Assembly (NCBI GenBank): GCA_030248135.1
Contig: JASANC010001224.1
Location: 1 to 64,000 of the forward strand
DNA: 64,000 nucleotides
Source: Theristus sp. LFF4_11
Lineage: Eukaryota; Nematoda; Chromadorea; Monhysterida; Xyalidae
Reading direction: 5' to 3'
Within the stretch, counting starts at the first letter, position 1. Every line of letters begins with the position of its first letter. Below, piece by piece: positions 24,601-37,194 of this stretch. The notes below the pieces were generated by a model. The model made no database searches and was not told where the DNA came from. It was given only the letters and a program-made list of their open reading frames with translations. A program made the translations under genes and the position numbers.

Positions 24601-26773
24601 CACTGGCACACTCACAAATACACTGACACACTCACAAAAACACTGGCACACTCAGAAACACACTGGCACACTCACAAATACACTGACACGCACATGCGCA
24701 CGCGACAGCAGCGTTGTTAATTCGTCTGTTATGTTATGTACACTTCTCTTGGATGTTCGCACGCATTTCACAAGGTTTCTCCCGAAAAAGTTCAATATAT
24801 GATGTTGTTTTCAATAGTTTTGCTTCCGACGCAAAAGTACGTGATAGCTGCAACAACTGCAGTAGATTTCTTTAAACCACTCACTTTGTTTTGCTGAAAC
24901 TTTGAGCCTACGAAAATTTCAATTAAAGAAGAATCAACCACCGGAAATCGGGTTTGGTCCGGTGAAAACCCCATTGGTGGAGAAGTGCTTTCATGTCGTT
25001 TTTCTAAACCGATCCTGTTTTTCTTTTTTCGCGGGGACTCTCTTTTTTTGTAAAAGGTGACAGGTTCAAAGCAACCTGAAAATTTCTACTCTGAAAATCC
25101 ATGACCCCAGGTGTCGTACATCAAAGCGATCGACGTCTGGATGGGCACTTGCATGGCGTTCGTGTTCGGTGCAATGATCGAGTTTACAATCGTCAACTAC
25201 TGGTCAAGGAGAAAGTGCAGCTTCAATCCGTTTGGCTCTTTGCAGGTGAACGATAGTATACCGTAATCATGGAAATTCCATTTATAAATTGGAAGATTTA
25301 TTGTCATGTCACGGCATCACTCCGTCTTCTGGTCCAGTATGTTGCATTGCCATCTGTGTTGCAGTAATGGTCACCCACACCATTGGCAGCACAATAAGAG
25401 ACTGGGATCTCAGTCTATCATTTGCACCTCACATTTCGGACTGAATTTCAGCGACGCTAAAAAGCGTCGCTGAAAAGTGGATGATATGAAAAGCTACCAA
25501 AAATGAAAAAAACCAAGCTGACCTTTCTGCGGTGATTTTGGTATGCCCGGTCAGGAGCGCTTCCACAAACGGTTCACGTGCAAGTGCGCGCACGCGCAGT
25601 CGGCCACGAAGAAGCCGATGATCATGCGGCCGTACTTTGAGTATTCCAACAACGAACACGACCCGATCGGCTTGGAGGACGGCCTCGACCACACAGAGCG
25701 CCAGTTCGACGATGATCTGGTGCCGAAGTACTACACGGCCTACGAGATCAGTAGTCCGCAGTTGGGCGCCGCCAGACACCACCATATCGATGTGAGTTCT
25801 GACTCGCATACTCTTATGGTGCGAATTTTCTTAGAATTTACCCCACGATCTACCAATGTTTTGGACTGCTGTGCGCGATGTTCGCGCAATACACATGCTG
25901 TCCAGGTGATTTTCATCCAACATTCTTCGTTCAAAAAGTAATCTCAACTAAATATGAGAACGCTCCAATGGGTCCTTTACAAATTCACACACTTTTGTGT
26001 CAAGTACACTTTCCCAGGACGTAATACTAACAACGAACATCGGTCAGCTAATAACCAGTCCACAATATTCTTGTATAATTTTCGCGATGGATTTCCCACC
26101 CTTTTGAGAAATTAAAATACATAAATTTGTCAACGACAATCAAACGCGAAGCAAACAACCCCGGCAGGTCACGCCACGGCACGTCATGTATGAATGCGTG
26201 CATAAACGAGCACGTGTTCTAAAGATAACGCGATGTTTTTTGCTCGATGAATGAGACGCGACGCGACGTGACGTGTCGTGCCGTGCCGGATAAATTTTGT
26301 GTGCATGAATTGGCCTTCTCCAGACGCGTCTTGCGGCGGCGGCCAACGCCAGCGCAGCAACGACGAACGGCGACGTTAGTTGGCGACGAACTCGCGTTGG
26401 CGTGATGCACAGCGCACCGACTGCGAATCCACCGCCGCCACCACCACCACAGAACGTCCACCTGCAGCTGGGCGGCCGGAACGCAGCGGGTGCGGACAAC
26501 AGCGGCCACCAGCAGCAGCACTGCGCGCTGATGCCGGCCAGCACGCCGATGCACGAGCTGCCGCTGTACCGCGCCGCCATCGGCCGCTACCAGCACATCC
26601 GCCAATCGACCTCGGCGCCGCATGACGTCACGAATTTCGTTCAACTACAGGCGACCGTGTGCGAGCGCTGCGCGAGCAGAAACAACAATAACACTGGTAA
26701 TAATTGTGACAACAATGCGAGCAGCGATGACGCGACGGCGATGTTTGCAGCGGAAGACGCGCGCGTCACGCGG
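21674..26773 (+). CDS. Cys-loop ligand-gated anion channel subunit (glycine/GABA-receptor-like, invertebrate LGC type), M4 exon not found
   Basis: Pentameric ligand-gated channel of neuronal or muscle membrane. Ten exons join in phase: 21674-21828, 22110-22192, 22385-22452, 22976-23196, 23487-23569, 23678-23812, 24182-24396, 25111-25245, 25555-25791, 26324-26773. The start is the first ATG after an in-frame stop; a basic stretch then a hydrophobic segment (SLLSVIAYFSLILF) acts as signal peptide. The extracellular domain has SRYNKHATPTQ, WSDPRL, WHPDLYFANARLSSFHEV and a 13-residue Cys-loop (CMQNFVKYPLDEQQC). There are several N-glycosylation sequons. M1 is YVPTALIVIISWFSFWL, M2 starts SVPGRVSLSITTLLTL, M3 is YIKAIDVWMGTCMAFVFG. 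The M3-M4 loop is long (about 240 residues) with Cys-, Pro- and Asn-rich stretches. Loop C has no second cysteine pair, unlike vertebrate GlyR. The ligand cannot be assigned. The last exon ends at donor GTGAGT, 20 bp before a Helitron-like insertion. Confidence 0.9.
22588..22762. mobile_element. Palindromic MITE (family I), copy 1, in a channel intron
   Basis: Inverted arms CAGTCGAACTCTAAATTATG and its complement ending AATTTAGAGTTCGAC, with AATCAGCTGATT and CTGTGCA internal. Further copies at 36,957 and 40,290. Confidence 0.9.
24400..24690 (+). repeat. 20-bp CA-rich minisatellite in a channel intron
   Basis: About 14 variants of CACTCACAAACACACTGGCA begin just after the M2 exon donor. Confidence 0.95.
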
Positions 26774-26793
26774 GTGAGTGCGTGTGCACTTTA

Positions 26794-29700
26794 TCATGCG
26801 GATGCGCGAGCGAGCGAAGCGAGCGGACAGCGCATCACGCATTATATGGCTGGACATGGACCTGCGCGAGTTTTCAAAATTTACGCGTTGTCCTACAGCA
26901 ACGAACATACATGCTGGAAACTTGTTACTGTGCACACGAAGAGACCTGCAGTGGTTGCTAACTGTGCCGAAGAGAAAGTTCCACCAGACTTCTTCACGTC
27001 CGTTGTAGACACGAAAAACCTATTCTGAAATCTTGGTTACTTATTCTTGTTTCTCCTTTTTTTTCAGCTATATCATCAAGATGTGTTCGCACTTTCAATT
27101 TTTAACTGGGGCATTTTCATAGCCGAACAAAAATGTTTCCTGGGGTAATTCCATCCGGAGATTTTGCAAATTGGGTTAATTTTTTACCCAGACCTTGTTT
27201 TTGGGTAAAAAATTGGGCATTTTTAAAAGTTCGCAGGGTTTTCACTGGTTTTAAGTGTTCGCCCTTTCCATTTTTGTCTACAGTGGTTTCATAACCGAAT
27301 AAAATACTTTCCTAGGGTAATTTCATCCGTAGATTTTGAAAATTCAATTACTTTTTTGCCCAGACCTTTTTGGGGGTAAAAAATTGGGCATTTTCAAAAG
27401 TTCGGAGGTTTTGACCTAGTTTCAAATGTCGCCCTTTCAATTTTTGCCTGAAATTGTTTCATAACCGAACGAAAAAGTTTCCTGGGGTAATTTCAGCTGT
27501 AGATTTTGAAAATCCGGTTACTTTTTTGCCCCGACCTTTTTTGGGTTAAAAATTGGGCAATTTTTGTCTAAAGTTGTTTTCTAATCGAACAAAATGGTTT
27601 CTTGGGTAATTTAATCCGTAGATTTTAAAAATCCAATTACTTTTTTTGCCCCGACCTTTTTTGGGTAAAAAATTGGGCATTTTCAAAAGTTCGGAGGTTT
27701 TGACCTAGTTTCAAATGTCGCCCTTTCAATTTTTGTCTGAAATTGTTTCATAACCGAACAAAAAAGTTTCCTGGGGTAATTTCAGCTGTAGATATTGAAA
27801 ATCCGGTTACTTTTTTGCCCCGACCCTTTTTGGGTTAAAAATTGGGCAATTTTTGTCTAAAGTTGTTTCCTAATCGAACAAAATGGTTTTCTTGGGTAAT
27901 TTAATCCGTAGATTTTAAAAATCCAATTACTTTTTTGCCCCCACTTTTTTGGGTAAAAAATTGGGCAATTTTTGTCTAAAGTTGTTTTACAACCGAACAA
28001 AACAGTTTCCTGGGTAATTTCATCCGTAGATTTTAAAAATCCAATTACTTTTTGCCCCGACTTTTTTGGGTAAAAAATTGGGCCTTTTCAAAAGTTCGGA
28101 GGTTTTTACCTAGTTTCAAATGTCGCCCTTCCAACTTTTGTCTGAAATTGTTTCATAACCGAACAAAAAAGTTTCCTGGGGTAATTTCAGCTGTAGATTT
28201 TGAAAATCCAATTACTTTTTTGCTTCGACCCTTTTTAGGTTAAAAATTAGGCATAACCGAACAAATAAGTTTCCTGGGGTAATTTCAGCTGTAGATATTG
28301 AAAATCCGGTTACTTTTTTGCCCCGATCTTTTATGGGTGAAAAATTGGGCAATTTTTGTCTAAAGTTATTTCATAACCGAACAAAATGGTTTCCTGGGTA
28401 ATTTTATTCGTAAATTTTAAAAATCCAATTACTTTTTTGCCCCGACCTTTTTTGGGTAAAAATTGGTCATTTTCAAAAGTTCGGAGGTTTTGACCTAGTT
28501 TCAAATGTCGCCCTTTCAATTTTTGACTGAAATTGTTTCATAACCGAACAAAAAAGTTTCATGGGGTAATTTCAGTTGTAGATTTTGAAAATCCGGTTAC
28601 TTTTTTGCCCCGACTCTTTTTGGGTTAAAAATTGGGCATAACCGAACAAAAAAGTTTCCTGGGGTAATTTCAGCTGTAGATTTTGAAAATCCGGTTACTT
28701 TTTGCCCCGACCTTTTTTGGGTTAAAAATTGGGCAATTTTTGTCTAAAGTTGTTTTACAACCGAATAAAACATTTTCCTGGGTAATTTCATTTGTAGATT
28801 TTAAAAATCCAATTACTTTTTTGCCCCCACCTTTTTTTGGGTAAAAAATTGGGCAATTTTTGTCTAAAGTTGTTTTACAACCGAACAAAACAGTTTCCTG
28901 GGTAATTTCATCCGTAGATTTTAAAAATCCAATTACTTTTTTGTCCCGACTTTTTTGGGTTAAAAAATTGGGCCTTTTCAAAAGTTCGGAGGTTTTGACC
29001 CAGTTTCAAATGTCGCCCTTTCATTTTTTGTCTGAAATTGTTTCATAACCGAACAAAAAAGTTTCCTCGGGTAATTTCAGCTGTAGATATTGAAAATCCG
29101 GTTACTTTTCTGCCCGACCTTTTTGGGTTAAAAATTGGGCAATTTTTGTCTAAAGTTGTTTCATAACCGAACAAAATGGTTTCCTAAGGTAGTTTCATCC
29201 GTAGATTTTAAAAATCCAATTACTTTTTTGCTCCGACCTTTTTTGGGCAAAAAATCGCGCATTTTCAAAAGTTCGCAGGTTTTGATCTGGTTACAAACGT
29301 CGCCCTTTCAATTTTTGTCTGAAATTGTTTCATAACAAACCAAACAGTTTCCTGGGGTAATTTCATCCGTAGATTTTGAAAATCCGGTTACTTTTTGCCC
29401 CGACCCTTTTTGGGTTAAAAATTGGGCAATTTTTGTCTAAAGTTGTTTTACAACCGAACAAAACAGTTTCCTGGGTAATTTCATCCGTAGATTTTAAAAA
29501 TCCAACTACTTTTTCCCCGGCCCTTTTTGGGCAAAAAGTTGGGCAATGTTCGGAGTTTTTGACTTGGTTTCAAATGTCGCCCTTTCAATTTTTGTCTGAA
29601 ATTGGCTCATAACCGACCAAAAAAGTTTCCTGGGGTAATTTCATATATAGATTTTGAAATTATAATTAGTTTTTTGCCCCAACCCAACCCCAGCCCCATG

Positions 29701-30566
29701 AAAAACCTGTGTTGTTGCCGAATGTAAAGTTCAGAAGAATGTGTGCCCAACGAATTGTGAATTTGGTCCGACCTTCGGGGCTTATGTAAAAGTCAGAATA
29801 TTATCTAAAAATGCGGGAGACGCATATAAAAGGAGGAATATGGCTTTGTGTAAGCAGTGAAAGACTTGGCTCGACAACGCTTTTCAAGCCTCTGATGTGG
29901 TACACACGGATACAAGTACATAAGAGCCATATTTTTGCGCCGTTTATTCCTTATTTCGGTTGCACATGGCAACCCTCGTACATTGTAGACAAATGAAACT
30001 TTCACATTTGCGGTATTTCGGGCATTTAGCGAGCGACCACTAAAGCTAAAACCACTGAAATAACAATCAGACTTTAGATCGCTGACACTGGTTTGCCCAG
30101 GACAAAGTGTATCGCAGAGGCATTGGTTTACTCAATGTCCCTTTCTGTGGCAAAGGCAATGGCTCACGGGACGGACGGTTTAGCCTACATTCATACTCCC
30201 ACGCAAATCAACAAGAGTTTGTTAAAAAATGGTGAAAATTAACGGAAGACAACACCTTTTCGTCACTGGAGCTGGTGTGTTTATCAGCGGTGCGTACACT
30301 ACGTTAGCAACGATAATGCTACATGCAGCAGTGTTTTGCAATCGCAGTCTCTGATTGTTGTGTTTTTGCACAGAGTTACAGAATTTCGCTGTGATTTCAG
30401 ACTAAACTGGAGAGGACAATTATAAAATAATTTTAAAGCTTTTTTCGCTTTTCAGCAAAACAAACGCGGCGCAAAAATATTACTCTTGTGTACTTGTATC
30501 CGTGTGTACCACATCAGAGGCTTGAAAAGCGTTGTCGAGCCAAGTCTTTCACTGCTTACACAAATA
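26794..30566 (+). mobile_element. Helitron-like composite element, copy B
   Basis: Starts TCATGCGGATGCGCGAGCGA preceded by host A, 20 bp after the last identified channel exon. Leader, SatB array (27.1-29.7 kb), a short link, then the fold-back end at 29,807-30,566 with arms around CGGATACAAGTACATAAGAG. The right arm is truncated at GCTTACACAAA, so the usual 3' terminus is missing. The 149-bp satellite is absent. Confidence 0.68.
27110..29690 (+). repeat. SatB array in composite B
   Basis: Same GTTTCCTGGGGTAATTTCA units as at 7.8-11.6 kb, but more diverged from one another, with several units shortened (for example near 28,250 and 28,630). Confidence 0.92.
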
Positions 30567-31989
30567 TTATTATTTTTTATGGGCTTTTTTTTTGCCTGGG
30601 GCGGTTGTTTGTTGGCAGCGGTAATTGGGTTTTTTTATGGTTTTGGGAAGTTTTTTGGCGGGAAAAAAAAAAAGAAAACGGGGTGGGGGAAGAAGGAGGG
30701 GAAAAAAAGAATAGAAAATAGCACCAGCCGGGAAAAACAATGGCTGTGTTGCTGTGCCTCCCCGCCCGGGGCTATGTGGTTTGGATACCTTTTTACTATA
30801 ACGGTAGGTTTAAAGCAAGAAGGGAAAACTAAAGAGTAAGTGTAGTAATTTTTCTTCTATGAAGAGTGTTTTTTTTTTATTTTATTGATTAAATAAAAAT
30901 AAAGGAAAAAAATTTTTGTTGGGGTAAAAGGGGAGGGCGAGAATGGGGGGGGGGACTTTTTACAAACTCTACAAAGTTTAATATAATGATTGTTTAGCTT
31001 TTTGTGTTTCAAATAAAAAACTCATTTTTGATCGTTTCGTTAGGACTTAGGCTCACAGTAACGGAAGACCATACGTTTTTTACATTCTCATTGTTTACAC
31101 GTTTTTTGGTTGTTCCGATATGATCACGCTTTATTTTCCATATCGATTTTTGTTGTACACAAGCGCTTTCAAAATCAGCACATCAGAAATTTTAACTTTT
31201 TCGTTTCAATAAATTTTTGAGCACTTTGCTGAGATTTAGAAGTTTGCGCACACAACAAAGCTGATTGGTTGCATGGCCGTGGTCGTTTGTTATCATTAGC
31301 ACACAACAAAGCTGATTGGTTGCATGGCCGTGGTCGGTGACAGGAGCAACATACCGTAACAAAAATTTGGTCAGAAAAACCTCCAAATGATTTCTAATAG
31401 TGTTTCAATTTTCAGCTCGAAACACCTCAGCACAAGCCAATGAGAGCATTTTAGAATTGGAACCTTTTTTTGGCTCACCCTGTAGATAATGTCAGATTTA
31501 GCAATTAATGCGAATGCGACGCAAAGGCATCAACACCAACAGTGGCACCTTCTTTATCTACATTTTGTACATATCACATCATGAACTTTGAGTTCCCTGT
31601 GAAAGCCGTGTGTTTTGCTTCAGTTTGCGTGCTCTACCGTTGTGTCTTTTTGTTCAGCATTGTGTTCCATCAGTTTTTTTCTGCACAGCTTTGTCTGTGG
31701 TGGCAGAGGTGCAGGGTTTCGCTCGTTTTTGCGCAGCTGCGAACGATACACGGCCGAGGCTTTTTTAACTCTTTAACGGGAGAGGGGAAAAGTTGCTCTT
31801 ATTTTTAAAGCACGTTTACTACTAAAATTGCGGACTTAGGAATGAAATTACGACTGAAAATTTTACCGATAAAACGCTCAGAAATTTCGTTTGACCGTTG
31901 AAACACTGCGTAAACGATAAAAATGAAAACGTCATGAAACATTTCCCGTAAAGTATTGCAGTTACAAAGTTATAAAGTCCGTTTACAAA

Positions 31990-32566
31990 AATTTGAAAAT
32001 GTAGTTTTTGCAAAAAGTGGAAATTTGTGCAACGACCTTATAAGTGGGAGGAGGTCTTATAAAACGAGAATTAGAAGCGGATTACAGAGTTCGTCGTTTT
32101 CATTAGAAATTCTTGTTTTCTGTCCAGATCTTGACAGGGCTTCAACTTTACCGTTTCAGCTGTCATTCCACCATCAAATTTTCCACTGGGTCCCTGTGTC
32201 CCCTCCGTTTGTCGTCGGCGTCGTTGTGTTGGTGCTCACACACAAGTTGTGATTTGCGGTTCAAATAATTGTCCTCAGCTTATTTCAATTTTTCTGCGAC
32301 TTTGTTTCCATAAAAAACGATAAAAAACGCAACTACCTTGTACGACGTTCAGTACAATTTCAAGCCTGTTTGATTTCATTGCACTTTAAAATGAAGTGAG
32401 ACAAAAAGACCACTAAAGAGGTCTAACCTTTCAAATGTAACTGAGATTTTGACCAAGTCAACATTTTGAAAAGTTTTTGGTTTCTCGCGGTGTGACACTC
32501 TGCTCTGCCCACTTGGGGGTCTTATAAGTTGGAGGTACGTTATATGCGTGACTTCACGGTGTACGC
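31990..32566. mobile_element. Split copy of hairpin MITE family H
   Basis: Left half (CCTTATAAGTGGGAGGAGGT) at 31,990-32,090 and right half (GTGTGACACTCTGCTCTGCC, then GGTCTTATAAGTTGGAGGT) at 32,440-32,566 are separated by about 350 bp of unrelated sequence. Confidence 0.65.
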
Positions 32567-32743
32567 CTGAAAAGTTGCCTCTAGACGTAAAATTACGCCC
32601 AACATTTTTTGTTAAAAAACCCTTTGACTCGGCCTCCTCGGGATGGACATCTATTGATGACATGCCTGGTCGTTTACCCCGTATCGTAAGTTGGCACTTT
32701 TATCAACTTGAAGTTTCAATCTGTGAACACCATCCAAGTTTTA

Positions 32744-32834
32744 ACGGGCATTCATAAACCAGTATTTATTGACTGCGTAGCTGTGTTTTAACGCAGCTAC
32801 GCGTCACTAAATACTGTTTCATGAATGCCGCTTT
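32744..32834. mobile_element. Small palindromic MITE (family J), copy 1
   Basis: About 90 bp with inverted arms built on GCATTCATAAACCAGTATTT and AAATACTGTTTCATGAATGC around GCGTAGCTG. Second copy in CAP-B intron 3. Confidence 0.85.
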
Positions 32835-33865
32835 AGGCTTTGAGGATTTCTTCTGTTTGAGAAGCGGAGTTAAAAAAAAATTTAAGTTCGAAGATTGGTC
32901 AACTAATGGCGGATCTCAAAATAAATGTGTAAATTGTATGCAGACCAAGAAAGGATAGTTTTCCGCCCGCAGTTTCAGATTTCTACTTCAGAATTCCCTG
33001 AGAAGTTTTAAATTTAAGCGAATTTATAAATCATGCATAATATGCACATACTGTTACACAAATCCGTACCATGTACCGTCCATCATATTGTGTAAAGCTA
33101 CACAATTTGTAAAGAAATGAACACAAAACTCATGAATCTTCTGCTGCTTGTTCCAGGACCTGCCACTGGTGGCCATCGGTCGAGGGCAGTTGCTGGCAAT
33201 TGGTGGGGACCATTCTAATGGCACTTGCCGGGGCAGCAGCTGCCCGCCTGACACGATTGCCAAGTTAGCCGGGGCAGCTGGACGATGCTCAATGTGACTC
33301 TGCCTGCGTGCGGTCAATCGGGTTGTCGTCGTTCCGCCGTCGGCATTCGCATGAACTGAAGAAATTTACGCCTTTTCACTGTCATATTCTGTCTGTTGTG
33401 TACGGATTGGAACTTTCGTTGTGCGCCACGAAAGAACTTGATCAAATATTCAGTTTTTTTAGTTTTTAGCTTATGGACCAAAACAAGACGCAACAGTGCG
33501 GGAAGAACAAGAGAACACACGATTGTTATGCTAATCCTTGGCTGCATTCTATCGTTGTGTTTGCTCAAATGAAACGAAACAATATAAAAGACATGCGCTG
33601 CAAAACTCCAGAAACGTTCCGGTGTTTTCTTTCTTACCCAGTAACCGTGAATATTCCAAATTTTACCTGCATTCCATTTTGCAAAAACGCAGTTCCACCA
33701 AGTAAAAGCTGTCCTTTAACTTTTGGTCAATAATGCGTTCCAAACCAAAGTAAAGAAGTGTGAAACAAAAATATTGTTGTTCTGTCGCTTAAATACCTAC
33801 ATGTACATTTTCATGCTGCGGATTTTCATGACACTGAGAAACAAAACCGTTTAGAAACGAAAACA

Positions 33866-36800
33866 ATGTGCAAAGTTTGTCAACTTCTGCTGATTCTGCT
33901 GCTGTGTGCGCTTTGCGCAGTGCTGCATGCCCGCTGTCCCTCAAAAGAAGCCGTTCGCAAAAACGTGAGATCCTCAGAAATTTTTCACGCTGCCAAAATA
34001 AAGAACAAAGGTATGCACGGACGGAGTTGCAGAGCACGAAACCAGATGGGCGCAAACAATGAAACGTGCTGAAAAAATTGAGAAAACCCAACTGCAGCGT
34101 TGTCCAAATTTTCAACTCCCTCACCGAAACTTGGTTTCGTGTTTTTCTTGTCTGTCTGACCACGTTTTGCCAACCCGGTTCGTTTGTAGTAATTTCGGCA
34201 CTTCATGACAAAGTTAACAGTTCGCATGGCATTTTGGAGAAATTCGTGGCAAAAGACTGTATTTGGCAACTTCAACGTTAAAAAAGTGAAAGTTGACAAA
34301 CTCCTGTGAAATGAGCAACCGAAAAGTTTGTTTGCACCGTTGGTTTTAAAGTTTGGTTGCGCGAAGCTTGTCAATTTCAAGTACAAACAACACGCTAAAG
34401 TTGCTTTTTAGCAAGTCCTGTGTCTCGAAAATTGTTAAATTCAATCTTATGCCACGAATTCGCTCAAATTCGCCTAAAGTCTTGCAAATAAGGCGCCCTT
34501 GTAAAGGACTATTATAGTGGCGTCGGCGTGGCGTCCTTTTGTGCTTTTTAACGTGTTGATTTGCTGATTTAGCCTTATCCCACTTAGGGGACATAGAAAG
34601 TCAAAACTACGTACATGCTAGAACAACAAAAAACACTGAAAACTGTGGCTTCTATTAAAAGGGTCTAAAACGACACAACGAACTGCGACGTCAACACAAC
34701 GCAACCGAACTGAGGCTGGATAAAAAGCTGAACAAATTCGCACAGGTAAGCTCGTTTAACAAACTAACGAACGAAGGCGATGTTACAGGGTGACACAAAG
34801 GTGACACCCGTGTTGTTATGGGTCTGGTTTGGGTGGTTCTATTTGGTGAAATGCTGCGTAACCAAATCTTTTTTATTGTGGGCGGGTCTCACGAACATAT
34901 GAATCGTGGGACGCGGCAGCGCAGTCCCACAATATTATTTCAGAAAGCTCATTGCGAATATTTTGAAATTTCAATCGACCATAACATTCATGATAAATGA
35001 CTAAACCAAGAAATGCTATTTGCTGTGCTAAGGTGGCCCGATACCCTATCCATCCAAACCAAAAAATTAAACATCGGTTGCTTCTGTGATTTTACAGAAC
35101 AAAAAAACCGAAAAAAAAATTCAGGTTGTTGTTGTTGTTGTTGTTGTCGTTGTTGTTGTCGACCGTTTCGGTGTCCACAAAAAATCTAAAGTTGTGTTCA
35201 AATTCGAATTCCAAATTGTACGGTATCCTATGTAATCGACCATGCTGCGTCTGATAGGCTAGGTGCCGAATTGTGAAAAAAACTGTTTTTACCCGTGCCG
35301 GGTATAAAAAGAGTGCCCGTTAAGGGGTTTCCTGGTAAAAATCGTTGTTCTGATTTCATATTCCACGGTATTCATGTAATCGACCATGCTGCGTCTGATA
35401 GGCTAAGTGCTGAATTGTGAAACATTGTTTTTTTATCTGTGCCGGGGTTGAAAAGGGTACTGTTTTTACCCGTGCCTGGTATAAAAAGGGTCCCCGGAAG
35501 GGTTTCCTCCTAAAAAACGTTGTTCTGATTACAAATGCAACGGAAACCATTGTAGTCAACTATGCTGCGTCTGATAGGCTATAGTTTAGGTGCAAAATAG
35601 CGAAAAACTAGTGAAAACTGATATTAACCCGTGCCTGGGTTGAAAAGGGTCTACGGAAGGGTTTGCTCCTAAAAATCCTTGCTCTGAGTACAAATGCAAC
35701 AGAAACCATTGCAGTCGACTATGCTATGCTGCGTCTGATAGGCTAAAACCCTATAAACTCTTTGAGATATAAAAGAAAAAGACAAGTTCGGAAAAATGCC
35801 CGAAAAGCATGAAAAAGACCAAATATTATTTCAGAATGACAGAGATAGAAAAGTGTGACACAAGGATTTTCACAAGATCAAACATTTTATGAAACGTGTG
35901 TGAACTGGAAAGTTACAAACTGAAATAATATTTACGTCAATATATTTTTGTCATTTCAAGGCACTGGCTCCGGTTGTGACCGCACTCATCGTAAAAGGGT
36001 TCAGCCCGCAAACAACATATTAAGCAAATCATTTGATACAGTATTCACAGACAAAAAGAGCATGTTCACAGCAGCAAATGATTTTTTTTTGCAGCATCAA
36101 ATGAAGTGAGATAAAATTTGTACAGAGATTGTGCCTTCCTTGAGAATGACAAAAAAGATATTGGCGTAAATATTATTTCAGTTTGTAACTTTCCAGTTCA
36201 CACACGTTTCATAAAATGTTTGATCTTGTGAAAATCCTTGTGTCACACTTTTCTATCTCTGTCATTCTGAAATAATATTTGGTCTTTTTCATGCCCTTCG
36301 GGCATTTTTCCGAACTTGTCTAAATTTAGCGCAAAAAACTGATGGTGGCTGGTGGTGGCTGTTAATGTGCTGCCTCCCCTTCCACAGGTTTATTGCATTC
36401 AAATTGCAGCAATTTATTTATTTCTTCTTTTCGCGAAAAGTTATAAATTGCAGCCTAGAATTTTCAGTCAACAGCCATCAGAAAGTCGTTCATCAAAAAC
36501 TGTATTTTCAAAGTTTTTCTTTGATTCTTCGCGGATCGACGAACTAAGTCAAGTAAGTCCTGTCTTTCTTATGGGTCTGATATCGGGGGGAGGGTTTACA
36601 AACGGGTGAGATCATATATACAAGACTTTCCAGTCGACATCTGCAAGCGTCCTGAGTCACAGAGTCACAAGAAGAAAAGAGCTTATACACGCCTGCAAAC
36701 AAGCCGCTTTTCTTGTTCAGCAGCGCGCCGAGACGCTCGCTCGAACGAACGTGCTCGCACACGCGCCCAGTGCGTACGGCGAGAATTTGTTCATGAGCGC

Positions 36801-36895
36801 AGGCGTCGACTTCACGGCCACGCAGGCGGTCGACATGTGGTATGAGGAGGTGCAGTACTACGACTTCAAACGGCCCGGATTCAGCAAAAAAACCG
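33866..36895 (+). CDS. CAP/SCP-domain secreted protein, 5' exons only (CAP-A)
   Basis: Three exons join in phase: 33866-33964 (signal peptide with LLLILLLCALCAVLHA, then RCPSKEAVRKN), 34662-34745 (first CAP helix, RHNELRRQHNATELRLDKKL then FAQ) and 36721-36895 (RAETLARTNVLAH, then YGENLF, then AVDMWYEEVQYYDF). This is the N-terminal two thirds of a small CAP domain (SCP/TAPS, PR-1 fold) and keeps the conserved His and the GEN glutamate. The third exon ends in phase 1 at ACC-G/GT, the same junction and phase as the neighbouring CAP-B gene. The expected GHFTQVVW exon is not visible between 36,896 and 38,014, which holds a palindromic MITE and a 71-bp tandem array. Either the 3' exons were lost, or the transcript splices to the CAP-B exons at 39,825 and 39,983. 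The exon 2 acceptor (TTAAAAG) is weak. Confidence 0.75.
35120..35156 (+). repeat. GTT trinucleotide microsatellite
   Basis: About twelve GTT units with two GTC interruptions, inside CAP-A intron 2. Confidence 0.95.
35220..35760 (+). repeat. Tandem repeat, four units of about 145-175 bp
   Basis: CTGCGTCTGATAGGCT recurs at about 35,244, 35,389, 35,564 and 35,729; units also share GTGCCGGG/GTGCCTGG followed by TTGAAAAGGG or TATAAAAAG. Lies in CAP-A intron 2. Confidence 0.85.
35779..36322. mobile_element. Foldback-type element with about 170-bp inverted arms
   Basis: The left arm starts GACAAGTTCGGAAAAATGCC and the right arm ends GGCATTTTTCCGAACTTGTC; the arms match nearly perfectly around CCAAATATTATTTCAGAATG, with about 200 bp between. 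Located in CAP-A intron 2. Confidence 0.92.
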
Positions 36896-36956
36896 GTCAG
36901 CCCGGCAATGCTACTATTGCACACAGTCGCGCACAAAAATTACAGATGCAATATCA

Positions 36957-37108
36957 GGTAGCTGATTGGTTGGTGATCACCACGTGATGCGCGCTTTTTC
37001 TGTGGGGGCATTGCTGTCGAGGCCGGAGTCTGACCTGCACAGAAAGAATGCATCACGTGGCCGTCAGCCAATCAGCTGATTGCCGATAATTTAGAGTTCG
37101 ACTGTACA
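36957..37108. mobile_element. Palindromic MITE (family I), copy 2
   Basis: GCTGATTGGTTGGTGATCAC pairs with GCCAATCAGCTGATTGC, followed by TAATTTAGAGTTCGACTG. The outermost left arm is missing. It begins 61 bp after the last CAP-A exon. Confidence 0.85.
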
Positions 37109-37194
37109 AGTACGTAAACAGACATCCAGTTATTGATAATACACCCACTGAGAACACTGCATCATCATTAGGCACGCAACGTTGCACATGTGTT

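Larger units (their letters stand above)
30567..33865. other. Unassigned region, partly low-complexity
   Basis: From 30,570 to about 30,960 the sequence is dominated by G, A and T homopolymers (for example a run of G near 30,945), unlike anything around it. A 52-bp direct duplication containing AAGCTGATTGGTTGCATGGC lies at 31,248-31,340. A GC-richer island at 33,155-33,350 has no identifiable coding frame. The missing fourth membrane exon of the channel was looked for here and not found. Confidence 0.5.

Noticed and set aside
26774..27028. C-terminal extension of the channel loop reading on past 26,773
   Set aside because: The extra sequence is the 5' leader of composite B; GTGAGT at the junction is a good donor.
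33155..33350. Kelch-like or other exon in a GC-rich island
   Set aside because: Several frames are open for a short way but none has a motif or matching splice partner.
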